Shown: positions 48,601-59,572 of the stretch, one piece after another
Numbering within the stretch: position 1 is the first letter of the stretch
How the letters are laid out: each line of letters opens with the position of its first letter
NCBI GenBank assembly: GCA_025331565.1
Contig: JAFREQ010000011.1
Coordinates: 10,560,001 to 10,624,000, forward strand
Source: Holacanthus passer
Lineage: Eukaryota > Chordata > Actinopteri > Pomacanthidae
DNA: 64,000 nt
Direction: 5' to 3'
The notes under the pieces: model-generated
Told to the model about the DNA's origin: nothing
What the model saw: the letters and a program-made list of their open reading frames with translations, nothing else
Databases searched by the model: none
Program-made: the position numbers and the translations under genes

Positions 48601-50125
48601 ATTTAAATTATTTCAAGTTTTGAACAAGTAGCTTTTACTTGGGTGGATCTTGGTATATTATCTTTAGTTTTACAGTGAAGTACGTGTAGAAACAAATTCA
48701 CATGGTAACTTGAGTGGGATATCTTGATTGTCCTTCCAAACATTTTTGATTTGCAATTCACTTCATGACTCATGATTCATAATGATTAAAAGTATGAGTT
48801 GTGTATCATCCATGCACAACTCATACTTTTAATAATATTTGCATTTCACCAGATTGGCACAACAACAAAACAAGTTTAAGATAAAGACCAGAAAATGAAA
48901 AATACCATTGTACCATTTAATTTGACTGTAATTTCAGTGTCAGTGGTGGTAGCAAGCTTGTACTGGAGGAAAGGCAACTGGGCCTCTGACTGCACTTTCA
49001 ACCCTCAGGGTCACTTAAAGGACAAGATGTGGATAGATTAACTTTAAGGGTGCCAAGAGCATCTCCACTTACAGTGTAAAGGAGGAGGAGAGGAGAAAAA
49101 GGAAGAGTAGGACAGGTCTCTCAGTCCACCACACCACTTTACCAACACATGACAGAAAGGTCATGTCTCTAAAATTAGCTCTCTTAACAGATACAGTTTT
49201 AGGGAGAGAGGAGGAAGGAGGAGAGAGAAGAAACGTGGACTAAAGCATATGAAGATGACTAAAAAGGTAAGGTTTTAAAGAGGATTATGCCTTTTGGAGA
49301 GTGAAAAACAAGACAGGCAAGGGTTAGCAAGCTGTGCATTTACACACTTTGTCTGTATGTTCAGATGGGCACGGAAAACATATGGATAGCTCCCTGTCTG
49401 ACATGCTCCACCACTGGGTTGTGTGGGGTCACTGACACACCTCCTAAAGGTCACAGTTGAGACATTCCTCGTCAAGTTAAAGGTCAGGCAAGAGTGTCTC
49501 ACTCTGGGCTCCTACAGCTTTAGGTGAAGGAATTCATTCAGCCCTTTTAATTAAGTTAGCTCGATCAGATAGAGAGACAAGAGAGCCATGTTGCAATAGG
49601 GAAGTCATTAAAGAATTATTTTTAGTTAAAAAACATCAAATTTGATATAAAGGGAGCTGTAATAAGGATTATATAACAGTAAAGAAGGGGCTCAACTTTT
49701 ATGTCTTTTATAAAAAGCAGAGTTGTTTTAGTGCCATAGCTACCTCACTAATAATTAATGTAAAAAAAACAAATGAAACACAGACACAGTGGAGATCTAT
49801 GGAGGTACATAGATATTTGTCTAAGACAGTCAATAACTATTCAACAGGCAACAAAAACTAGATTCTAGATTTTTAGTTTTCTGAGTCACTTCCTGTCTCA
49901 ATACTTTGTTTTAATTTGTCATTAAAACCCAGCTGTTGAATTGCTAAGTAGTAACTTCCCACACACCAGATCTTCTCCACCAGGCAGGCCTTCCCTGGCA
50001 CTCCACACTCACATACCAGTCTGGAAAACACTGCACTTACCCTGGGCATCGCCTCCCGAGGTCAGCACGGCGATGGCTCGACCCACCCCCATCTTGGTGG
50101 GGTCAGTGGGAACCGGTTGCGGCAT
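42660..50125 (-). CDS. pfkm: ATP-dependent 6-phosphofructokinase, muscle type
   Basis: 22 coding exons: 50041-50125, 48295-48368, 47833-47910, 47358-47547, 46981-47146, 46851-46895, 46119-46227, 45934-46029, 45744-45836, 45505-45630, 45274-45338, 45116-45179, 44872-45018, 44431-44501, 44229-44316, 43992-44144, 43732-43896, 43570-43631, 43353-43464, 43162-43261, 42967-43072, 42660-42801. They total 2337 nt, or 778 aa (human PFKM 780). The enzyme phosphorylates fructose 6-phosphate, the committed step of glycolysis, as a cytosolic tetramer. The N-terminal catalytic half has TSGGDAQGMNAAVRA (ATP site), [20 protein letters not shown] (catalytic Asp), MGRHCGYLAL and RGGTPSAFDRIL. The C-terminal half is the allosteric duplicate (NVGAPCAGMNAAVRS, ETMGGYCGYLAT, GGTPSPFDRNF). 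The C-terminus KVQWWLKLRPILKILAKY resembles PFKM more than PFKL or PFKP. Exons 43570-43631 and 43732-43896 use the less common donors GTTTGT and GTCTGT. Paralog a or b is not resolved. Confidence 0.95.
46851..47146 (-). other. pfkm: pfkm catalytic-site exons
   Basis: Exon 46981-47146 encodes [20 protein letters not shown], containing the catalytic aspartates. The 45-nt exon 46851-46895 encodes SHQRTFILEVMGRHCG. The active site is intact. Confidence 0.93.
48785..48833. repeat. Perfect 19-bp inverted repeat with 11-nt loop
   Basis: The left arm 48785-48803 (ATTAAAAGTATGAGTTGTG) is the exact reverse complement of the right arm 48815-48833, separated by TATCATCCATG. It lies in pfkm intron 1, 417 bp upstream in transcription of exon 48295-48368. 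Confidence 0.95.
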
Positions 50126-50310
50126 GGTCCTGGAGCTGAAGCTGGCTGAGGGAAAGAGGCCTTGAGTTGAAAAGTCCCTGCCTTCCTGCTGCACTGAGTG
50201 GAGCACACAGAGTCTCTCACCTCGAACTCAGCCTGACCGTTATGGAAAGTAATAGCAGTTGCAGAAGTGCATAGCTTAACTGCGCTCTTGGCAGACACAG
50301 AGGCACGCAT
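50126..50310 (-). promoter_or_regulatory. pfkm: pfkm 5'UTR with a probable 75-bp intron
   Basis: Upstream of the pfkm ATG, an acceptor (TTTCCCTCAG, exon start 50145) and a donor (TTCGAG/GTGAGAG, exon end 50221) would define a 75-bp intron, 50146-50220, within the 5'UTR. The promoter is then near or above 50300, next to a long CA microsatellite. No TATA box was seen. Confidence 0.4.
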
Positions 50311-50313
50311 TTA

Positions 50314-50314
<1 letters not shown>

Positions 50315-50367
<53 letters not shown>
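50315..50367. repeat. (AC)n microsatellite
   Basis: About 26 uninterrupted AC units immediately upstream of the probable pfkm 5' exon. Confidence 0.95.
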
Positions 50368-50369
<2 letters not shown>

Positions 50370-51325
50370 GCCTATTAAAAGAATTCATCTCCCCTAATCT
50401 CCTACAACCTTTGTGATTTTTCAATGTTGTTTCAATGAACATTGAATGACAGTAGTTATATTTACGCCTTTGTCACGCTTATCTTCTTTAACATCAATGT
50501 GAAATCTCACAAATCTAAGTAAGTGGACATTAAGCTCAAATATAACCTAAACACTAGATAATAGATTGTATCTCTATTTGGGTATTTGTGATTGTATTTG
50601 CACATCAGGTCAGTGGGTTCAGCTGCTGGAAAAAAAAACTTTCCCAGTTGAACTTCTCTTACAGACTACAGCAGGTTTCCCCACTGGATTTCTATGACTT
50701 TTGCAACATCTGTAAATGTTGTACATTTGTCTCTTGACAGGCTGTTTTCATGAAGCATTTAAATGAAATGTAAACTCTCTAAGGCTCTTAGAGATAATAA
50801 GTGTCATGCAATTTTTGTTGTGTTTTTCTTCTTGTCTCAGGGTTGTTTGAAACTTTTTTCTTTGTTTTCATTGCGCAGTGTTTAGTAGCTATAAGTAGCT
50901 GTTATATGTTGAACCTTTTAGATGCAGTTGTTATAACACTAAAACAACCTTGATTGCACACCAGGTCACCTTTATTCAGGCAAGCCAAATGGTGTGTGTG
51001 TGTGTGTGTGTGTGTGTGTGGTGGGACCCTTATCCTTCCACACACGTTTGCTATATTAAAAACAAGTGATTGCACAAATGAATTAGATGTATCATGCTTA
51101 TGAAATTCATTTTCTCTTAATTAATTTAATTTTTTTTTATCATTAAAATATGTTTCTTGTTTATTGATGTCCAGTGTGATTCAAATAGACAGTACACATG
51201 CTTTTTTAGCACCATTATCAATTACATTATAGGAAGGGCAGGTAATGGACCCTCTGAAACTGAGTTTTAGGTCTTCGTCTACCATTGTCCTATTAGGGAC
51301 TCTACACATTCATAGTAATAGTCCT
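50368..51325. other. Non-coding interval with a GT microsatellite
   Basis: AT-rich sequence between the pfkm 5' region and the candidate gene at 51326. A (GT)n run lies at 50992-51020. An AATAAA on the minus strand at 51160-51165 could end the candidate membrane-protein transcript, 161 bp past its stop. Confidence 0.55.
51160..51165 (-). terminator. Possible poly(A) signal of the small membrane-protein candidate
   Basis: AATAAA on the minus strand, about 160 bp downstream of the TAA at 51326-51328. Confidence 0.35.
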
Positions 51326-52900
51326 TTAATTGCAGTCTGGCCTACCAGCATCCTTCACTGGATCAGAGCTTGAGGACGTCTTTCTTTCACATTCAGATGT
51401 CGAGAGGTCGTCACCACCTGCGAGAGAAAACCATATCACATTACCCACAATGTGATCCAGCCTCCGCTGTACTGTTTACATCATATCACATGAAAACTCT
51501 CCATAACTCACTCCAGAGTACAGGACAGCGTCTCACTCACATGATAGACCTTTTCTACAAAAGACAACACGCTCGCGCATTATTCCTCAGCATTTTCCCT
51601 GCTGTTTTGTTATTTAAGGCATTTGTGATGGCTGTGTAACATCCTCTATCTGTGCATGGCAGGTTTACTCCCACTGGTCTTATCATGTCTTTTGCTATGA
51701 GCTGCAGCTGATAGGCTGGTTACTGAAAATGCACGCTGGGGAAAAAGCACTTAAATATATTTTGCACAACTTCCTTTACTTAAAAAAGGCTCCTCTGAAT
51801 TCAGCAAGTCAGATTTGTCCAGTTCAGTGAAGACTGTCATATTTCTTACAAGTAGATGAAACTGGTGCACGTAAACGAGACCTCTGGGTATTAAAAATGG
51901 ACTTTCACTCACAAAGCAAACAATTTACATGACACATTAGAGCAAGAAGAAGAACTTTATTATGTTTGTAGTTTCTTGGTGTAAGTAATTTCTGTATGGA
52001 GGAAAATTCAACCCCCAGAGCCCTCATGACACAACTGTCAGCTACATTCCCTTTGTAATTGACTCGTCTTCCACAAGCAGACACATGATATCTTGTTAGT
52101 CCTCTGAATGAATCAGATGAGTAATTAGATACGGCACAGTACTACACCTAGAAGTGTCTGGTATTTTTCTGCTACTTGTTCAATCACTGCCTATGAAGCT
52201 GATTTAATTTAACTACCAACAATTTTCTGTCTCTATATAATGTTCAAATTTACCAAGTGTATCATTGCATATCATATGAAAAATAAAACAAAACGCATGT
52301 GGACTACAAAGCATCTGAAGAGCAATATAAACAAATAAAATGTAAATAAAAGCATGTGGGTGAAAGTGTGGACGAAGTCAATAATCGATAGTAATGACTA
52401 AAGATGAAAAACAAAACAATCAATGTGACGCCAGTGAGAGTGGGAGGCTTGTCTGTTGCAGGCAGCTGACTGGAGTTGTCTTTAAATAGATGCAAGATGT
52501 CTGAATGCAGACACAGTGCTGCTATCTATAAAACACACAGGAACCCCTCCCACTTTTTTACCGCCATTCATGTAAAAGTGCACAGTCATCCTCAAAGGCT
52601 GAACATGACAAAACATGCCAGGCTTGTATTTTTATGACCAGGTAAATATAATGCATCTGACAAATTACAAAAAAAAGTCAAATGCTCAGGTAAATGCAAT
52701 TTGTAGTCCTCTCTTACAGTAACACTCAAATACAGTAAGTGCACAGACTGCAATGACAGAATAGAACAATAAACACACAAAGACACACATATTAACATCG
52801 CCTTCGTACCTTGACCTTTCTTTCTGAGCCAGACCAGCAGACAGGCCAGCAGTGTGACGGAGAGGAGCCACAGGACTGAGAAGACGCCCGGGTACCACAT
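51326..52900 (-). CDS. Candidate 60-aa single-pass membrane protein, two coding exons, unrecognised
   Basis: Exon 52810-52900 begins ATG (A at -3), encodes MWYPGVFSVLWLL and a further hydrophobic run ending VWLRKKGQ, and stops at AAG/GTACGAAG. A good acceptor (GTTTTCTCTCGCAG at 51418-51431) joins in frame to exon 51326-51417, encoding GGDDLSTSEC, a Ser/Lys-rich stretch (ERKTSSSSDPVKDA) and a short end at TAA. Total 183 nt, 60 aa. Residues ~4-25 form one transmembrane helix; RKK after it predicts N-out/C-in topology. The same frame stays open upstream to a possible acceptor (TTAATACAG, exon start ~52942), so this may instead be the membrane/tail end of a larger type I receptor whose ectodomain exons I cannot find. 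A donor-like GTAGGC follows GATGCTG, so further 3' exons are also possible. Identity unknown. Confidence 0.45.
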
Positions 52901-53124
52901 CCTCACAGCGCCTCTCTTCCTGGGACACCATTCTGCTTCTGACCTGTATTAATAGCTTTGATATCATCACTACATTGCAGACAAATGACCTTCGTCGTTG
53001 AAGCGTGGTGGGTAATCAGATACAATCCACCAGTGTCTGTAAATAATCACTGTATAGTGAGGGATGACAAAATCACAGGATCATCTATAAATATTGAAGA
53101 TTTTGGTTTAATGTATGGATGTAG

Positions 53125-53470
53125 GTGGTAACACATCTGACACAATATTTCATGTTAAATGATTTTATATATCATTATTATAACAATACTATATTAGTGC
53201 TACATTGCTATTACTGTGCTGTTATATTTTATGTTGTATACTATATCATTGTAGTCTCTATCATTTCATCTAAATACCTGAGTATTAGTTCAGCAGTTTT
53301 AGTAGTAAAAGTATGTGCACATTACCTATACTGCACATAGTATATATTGTATATAACATACTCTCTAGGGTATTATTGTGTATAATGTACACTACATACA
53401 CTGTATAGTTCACACATATTCACAGATATTGCAATGTATATATTATAATGTATATGGATTAAAAAAAATC
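53125..53470. other. Very AT-rich, TATA/TGTA-rich low-complexity stretch
   Basis: Dominated by degenerate TATA and TGTATA words, with no coding character. Short open frames here are compositional. Confidence 0.6.
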
Positions 53471-53499
53471 TCTCTGTAATTTCTTTAATCTCTTCTATT

Positions 53500-53645
53500 A
53501 TTTTTTTTTAAATTTTATTTATTTATTTATTTCAAATAGTTCAACAGTTCCTTATCTGTTTTCTAACCTCTAAGTTTGTCTCTGTGCTGCTGTAGAATTT
53601 CCCCTCAGGGATCAATGAAGCATTATCTTTCTTAAATATAATGTA
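53500..53645 (+). repeat. Probable retroelement 3' tail
   Basis: An ATTT-rich stretch is followed by AGAATTTCCCCTCAGGGATC and AATGAAGCATTATC. The TTTCCCC...GGGATCAAT signature is typical of 3' ends of LINE/SINE families in teleosts. The family is assigned from memory; only the 3' end appears to be present. Confidence 0.45.
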
Positions 53646-54209
53646 ACCATATAACAAACTGTGCACTTCAGAAAATCCCATACAGTTGAATCAACACCTC
53701 TCAGCACTTAAAACGTAATTATTAGCTGAATACTGATTGTATTTGTGTAAGGCTATTGTACTAAGATTGTGTTGCTTTTATTTTGTCCTCAATATAAATT
53801 CATAAATATGAATATGTTGCAGATATAGATCAGGTTAAATTTACAGTGAGTGGTGTGTGTGTGTATTATTCCCATGCACACTACAGTATGAAGTTACAGT
53901 CACATGAAGACTTCCTGTGAAAGTTCGTTGATCTACAATGACAACCTTGTGGAGACAGGAAAGTCTAATCAAGTCATGATAAATTGGCAAATTTTGTTGA
54001 AAAATGTAATGAATTTTGTAAACGCTGCTGTCTGTCTTCAGGTACATAACACATGACAGTGGCTGTGGCCTGAGATAATATTAGGTCAGAGTTTTTTTTT
54101 AAATCACTGCTGATTGACTTTGCAGCATGTGGGCATGTGACACTTGAGTGACTCTCATGTCAGAGCAGGTTGAGATTACAGTAGCAAAACAGGCAGCCAG
54201 ACAATGTGA

Positions 54210-54440
54210 AGCCACACACATACAGTATATCTATTTTTGAGGATCCCTGTTGATGTAATGCATGTCTTAGTCCCTAATTTGAACCATTATAACAATATGT
54301 CCCGACCCGACCCTTATTCTCAACTGAACCTAATTCTAACCCTCAAACCACCTTTTGAAAAAGTTGAAATTTGTCCCCACAGATATAGAAGTACAAGAAC
54401 ACACTAATACACCCCCCAAACAAGCACATGCATCATGATA
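54210..54440. repeat. Degenerate teleost interspersed repeat with CCTAA-like words
   Basis: Contains CTGAACCTAATTCTAACCCTC, then TTTGTCCCCACAGATATAGAA and a string of ACAAGAACACAC words. This combination recurs in percomorph genomes and resembles the copy at 63165-63320. Family name not assigned. Confidence 0.4.
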
Positions 54441-55999
54441 GTTAAAAGGGCTTTCAATGAAGTGATTTGCTATGGATGTGATTCATCAGCTCATGTCATC
54501 TGTGAAGGTCCTGACTCCACAGCTTCTCCTCTCGCACCACACTTCCCCACGAGCACAATGACCTTTACGACAGATACATCACAGCGGACAAAAGGCAGCT
54601 TGTCATAAACACACGTCTCAGGAGGTGTTAGTTTGCTGCCTCTTTGTGCAGCATCTTTCCGACACTGTGCGCCCCCAGTGGGCTGAGAGATGTGAAGTCC
54701 TCTCCTGAGGCAAACCCCGATCAATAGCGCCATTTCCAGGTAATCCCCCCCTCCTGTCTTCCCGGACAGTATTAACACTCGCACAGGCCGTAATAAACCC
54801 TATGGATCAATACAACACCAGTTCAACACAAAACACTTCCACCTGAGCTAATGCAGTGAAATGTGGACTGGATAGTGTTACAGTCTTAACCTTCACCGCC
54901 TCCAAACAAGTGGAATATACAGTAAATAATTAGGTCATGCTGTGTAGAACTGGTTGTTAGATAATGACATGTAGTATTGTAACACAAGTTTCAATGATTA
55001 CATACATGGGATTCAAGTTTGCATAAGGAAACTGCTCTGACATTTAGAAATATGAAGCAGCATATTTAAGATTACATTAAGTCTATTTTATTTTACATGA
55101 CATTCATACCGCCTGTCTCTCAATCTGTTGCGACTGATGAAGTTAATTTAATTGCCAAGTTTTTCTTCCACATATTGCGACTTGATAGAGTCACATACTG
55201 TAGTTGCAACACATAGTCACAACTGAGCTTTTGTCACTCTAACAAGCAGTAAGTCAATATGATTGCACTGGGGGTCCTGGAGTCCAAAGTCAGTCTAGGA
55301 TCTTTGTTTTAGAGATGAATTATTATGAATTATTAGATTATATCAATTAGTCAATAGACAATAGATAGTTGGAGAATTATTCTTATGTAAACAAACAAAC
55401 AAACAAAAATGGTTCCAACTTCTCAAATGGATTTCTAGGTCTTCTGTGACAACAAAGTGATGATTTGAAACAGACAGTTTGAATATGTCAGTTTGGGCCT
55501 AACGACCAAATGATAAATCCATTAACCATGAGAATAAGTCCAGCAATAAAAGTTCCATCTATGGTGATCTATATAACAAATGGAAATAGTATTCAAACAA
55601 TTAATACACACTGAAATATAAAATGTGAAATTGTTTCCTTTTCACAATAGTAAAATCAGATCTGTTCATCTGTTCTCAAGCCCCTACTGACTTGGCGTTG
55701 AAAAATAATGTGTTAAAATATAAATCAAAATAAAAAGAGAAAGTGCAACAGGAAGTCATTTCAGTGTCACTCCTTCTGTTGACAAACCTGACTGGACTCA
55801 GCCAACAGGTGGCAGCAGCATCTGATCTTTCTCATCCCTGTGTTTATCAGGGTTGGAGAAGCACATGCAAAGTCTCGGCCTAATAAATCACGCACTGAAA
55901 GTGTCGGTGCAAATTTTGTTAGATTTTATTGCAGTTTAATCATCTCAATGAATGTTTTAATAGGCTGATATTTCAGAGAGAGAATGGCAATGCAGTGAT

Positions 56000-57360
56000 A
56001 AATTGTGTGGGGTGAGCCGGGCCTCCTGCCTCACCTCTCCCCCTCTCTCGCCCTTTCCACTGCAGAGAATCACTAATGTAGACCTGCACAGCTATTTGTC
56101 CACTTATTGGTGCAAGGGACTTTTGTGTTATGTACTTAGAGAATCCATATTCATTTCAGAGCAAACAGACTAATCTGTAATTGGCCCACAAGGCCACAAT
56201 GCCGCAGGCCCGGCTTTTTCTCACTGACGATGCTCAAACTTTTTCCCTTTTTCCATGTACGTGCACATGTGCTGCATTTTCTTATTGTTCCGCTTTCCTC
56301 CTCTTTCCTCCGAAGGCCTTTTATGGATTCATCAGGTCGGCTCCAGCTTACTCTCAGGCCTCCCACACCATTTAACATGTCTTTCCCCCTCCTCCTCTCT
56401 CTGAGGATTGCTCTATTTCTCCATTTGTCATCCCCTATCCCTCTTTCCCATTATGTACATATCTTAATCGGCCCATTTTCCTCCTCTCCTCGATTTCATC
56501 CATTCCCTGTTTTTTTTCTAGTTCTTCCTTTGACCTTCAGTTCCCTGGCTTCATTACTCTCAACAATTTATGTATTTCTTCCCTGTTTTCCTGACCATAA
56601 GTTGGTAATGGAATGCAAAACCAACATGGCCGTGACATTTTGGGCACCAGTCCTCCCCCCTCAGGCTCTGTCTCACATATACTGTTGTCCTCTGCCAGCA
56701 TGGATGTATGATGTGCGGTATGACTCTTCTAATAAGGACATGGATGAGAGAGTGGAGGAGGCTGGGGGCTGTAATTAAAGACCGAAGGGTCCCGGCGAAT
56801 AAGTAGGGAGGGAGGGGAGGTAAAACGATGGCTATCTGCTGCTGGAACAATAAATCAACCTGCTCCTTTAGCCGCCCTCAACACAATATCACAATACAGC
56901 ATTCAGCCCCCCTCTTTGCAAAAGCAATTCCGTCATGTCTTGTTAGCTCATTTGTCTTCATCAGCACCAGTGGGAGGTTCAGATCCCCCCTCCCCTCCTC
57001 ACCCCCCAACTCACCTCGAGCCCCCCCTCTCCAATGCCAGGCACCATTGATCAAAAACAGAACCAGTCTGTGCATTAGCATGGGCATGGGTGTCACACAC
57101 ACACACACACACACACACACCCCACACACACACACAGTGCTGTGCAACAGCTGAAGTGGCAACAACAGTTAAACTAATCTTAGCTCGTCCATGCAGATCC
57201 AGGTCGCACAGTAATGTTATTAATGAACGCATGGTTAACACACACACACAGAGCGCTAATGGCATTCAGGGCCAATTAAGGGATGACTAATTAATGAGAC
57301 ATTTCCTATAAGGCTTATTGATATGTTAATTTGCAGTCATATAAATCACAGTCTTAATTG
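56000..57360. promoter_or_regulatory. Possible conserved non-coding block
   Basis: No coding exon is supported here; the 182-codon plus-strand frame at 56230-56778 is pyrimidine-rich. The sequence is less AT-rich than its surroundings and, at 57255-57350, dense in homeodomain-type words (CCAATTAAGG, CTAATTAATGAG, GTTAATTTGC). CA microsatellites lie at 57094-57135. Conservation cannot be tested here, so this is a suggestion only. Confidence 0.25.
57094..57137. repeat. (CA)n microsatellite, interrupted
   Basis: A run of CA units with one CCC interruption near 57121; it creates false Cys-Val and His-Thr frames on both strands. Confidence 0.93.
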
Positions 57361-58239
57361 TACTGTCGTCAGATAATAAGATTTTCATTACATATAATGA
57401 TGAATTGTTAAGCCAGCTGAATTGAAGGAAGGACTATTTTCTGGTTATGAGGAAACAATGCAACTACATGAAGATAATGAAAACATTTTAACAATTATTT
57501 TTATCTGCAGATAAATTTAATTAATCTTGATTTTTTTTCTTTCTTTGGTAAGATCTCTTAATTTGTTCTTAATCAGTTTGCATTTTGTTTTTTTTAATCT
57601 CACCAGCATAATCTTTTCCTTTAATGCATTGTTTTTTGTGTTCTATTATTTGTGCAAAACTAAACTACAATAAACTAAACTAAAAGTTCAGCCCACTTCT
57701 GCAGTTCCCTTCAGACTGATTCACACCTGGGTGGTTCCCAGTATGAACTGTATGTTTCTGCTGCTGGGTTTTGGTGTTTTGGTTCAAGTGCATCTCCACA
57801 GTAGCTGTCAAAAGAGGAGAGGGCATCATTTTTCCAGGGACTCAAACTGGGAACTTTCCCATTACAGGTTTGCTTCTTAAACCTCGACAGCTGCCCTAAA
57901 GCTACAGGTTTGATGTGAGGATTGTTTGGACAATAGCTCGAGGGTGACAGCTGTGTGTCAGTAATGCATGCATCAACTATGCATCCCTGCAATACAAACA
58001 GTACTGTATCTCTGATCAGTCATACAAGATTCAATTTAATACATTTTACTACTTTATTTCACAGCCCTCTGCTATGTGGTGCATGAACAGGGACATTATT
58101 GTAACAATGGAAAAAGTCAGATTTAATGTCATTTGCTATATAAGAAGCTACCACTTAGAGCTCATAGAAATATAAGAATTTTAGATAAGACTATAAAAAT
58201 TTAGATAATAGATTTAGGCTAAAGACATGAAAAGAATAT

Positions 58240-58750
58240 TTTTACTGGTGCTGGGGTGTAACTAAGATCTTCAATACTGTACTTAAGTATAGTTCTAGTA
58301 TTTAGTATCTAGTACTTGAGTATTTGAATTCTATGACAGAGGGGAATCCTTTTTTTATTCCATGACATTAATTTCACGGTTACCATGGTCTGTCATTTTT
58401 AAGATAAAGATTTTAAACAGTAAGCTTATAATCAGTTTGCAAAATCTGCACTGTTACAGATTAAACCGGCCAACAGAAGATTAAGTTGTTGAAATTTGCT
58501 TCATTTTCACAATACAATGAAAATGTTGCTTACATGTTAACTAATCAGTAATAATGTTTTAAATTATATTTATGATAAACATAACACTCTGGAAGGGTCC
58601 ATTTTGCATTATGAGTACCTTCACTTTTGATACTTTCAGTACATTTTGCTTCTAGCACTGATTTTGAATGCAGGGTTTTTACTTACTAACAATGAGGTAT
58701 TGATACTTGAAATCAAATAAAAGATCTTAATACTTCTTGCACCACTGCAT
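58240..58750. repeat. Percomorph interspersed repeat (ACTTAAGTA / TTTTACTT family)
   Basis: It starts near GTGTAACTAAGATCTTCAAT, has TACTGTACTTAAGTA and TACTTGAGTATTTGAATTC, and ends AATACTTCTTGCACCACTGC. This order of motifs is that of a very common percomorph dispersed repeat, whose tandemly expanded relative appears at 2660-3440. The family is recognised from memory. Confidence 0.6.
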
Positions 58751-59558
58751 TTCAAATTAGGTCAAGGGCATTTTTTACACTGGTGTAATTTATAGATACA
58801 GATATACTGTTTATATTAAGTGTAGTTTTAAGTGTAAATTTAAATCCGAACTGCACTTTTTAAAAGCTGTGATGCTCTAGTAGAGAAATATTGGAATATG
58901 GTTGGGATTTTTTCCCCCGTCTTACACGACAGGGTCACACAGTGCAGCCATTACTTCGTCCACACAGTTGCAGAATATGGCATGAGTTCCAACCTGGCTG
59001 CCATAAATAGAGGTGTTTGATCTGAATGCTATGTCATTAGCGGTTTGGTGGCGATGGAGAATAATAATGCAGATAAACAATGGATGTGTCTGCTCCCACA
59101 CAACAAAGAGAGGCGAGCTGAGAAATCCTCACTGCTTTGCTCTTTTACCACCGGCTACAAAACATTCAAATGTCTGGGAATGTTTGTCTTACTCGATAAA
59201 ACAAGACAGGAGGCATGTTTAAATGAAGCGAGCTACCGAGCTGAATCTCACCTGACTGACTTTAATGACTGCTCAGTCATTAGCCTAGTAGATCTTTTAC
59301 ATAAAACAGTTTTTATACTGCACATGTGTAAGTAATGAAAATAATGAATATTTCAATTTTTACAGAATTTTTAAAGAGGCTGAATCCCCATTAGCCCCAA
59401 TAATGAGCCTCAGTATTCTTTTTTTATCAACTACAAATTTTAGCCGAACAGCTCTGATATTTAAGGATGCCAAGCATAACGTTGATGCATGTAAACACCC
59501 AAACGTTGCGACTGTCTATCAATGCTTCCCCCTGTCACAATGCAGCCCAGACACTTGA

Positions 59559-59572
59559 TTGACAGCTGTCAA
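59559..59572. promoter_or_regulatory. Palindromic TGIF/MEIS-type site (TTGACAGCTGTCAA)
   Basis: A perfect 14-bp palindrome containing two inverted TGACA(G) half-sites fused at a CAGCTG E-box. TGACAGCTGTCA is the known dimer motif of TGIF/PREP/MEIS TALE homeodomain proteins. It lies in a comparatively GC-rich stretch (59500-59720) with no coding exon. Confidence 0.4.

Noticed and set aside
54491..54784. 97-codon minus-strand frame with several cysteines
   Set aside because: It looked briefly like a receptor Cys-rich exon for the 51326-52900 candidate, but cysteine spacing fits no TNFR, Ig or EGF pattern and no clean acceptor-donor pair frames it.
56230..56778. 182-codon plus-strand open frame
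   Set aside because: The region is pyrimidine-rich (TTTCCTCC tracts), which lowers stop frequency. The predicted protein is a biased Phe/Pro/Ser/Leu string without domains, and no splice or promoter context supports it.
57711..57992. 93-codon minus-strand frame
   Set aside because: The sequence around 57830-57900 resembles an old SINE (box-B-like CTCAAACTGGGAACTTTCC), and the frame has no splice or domain support.
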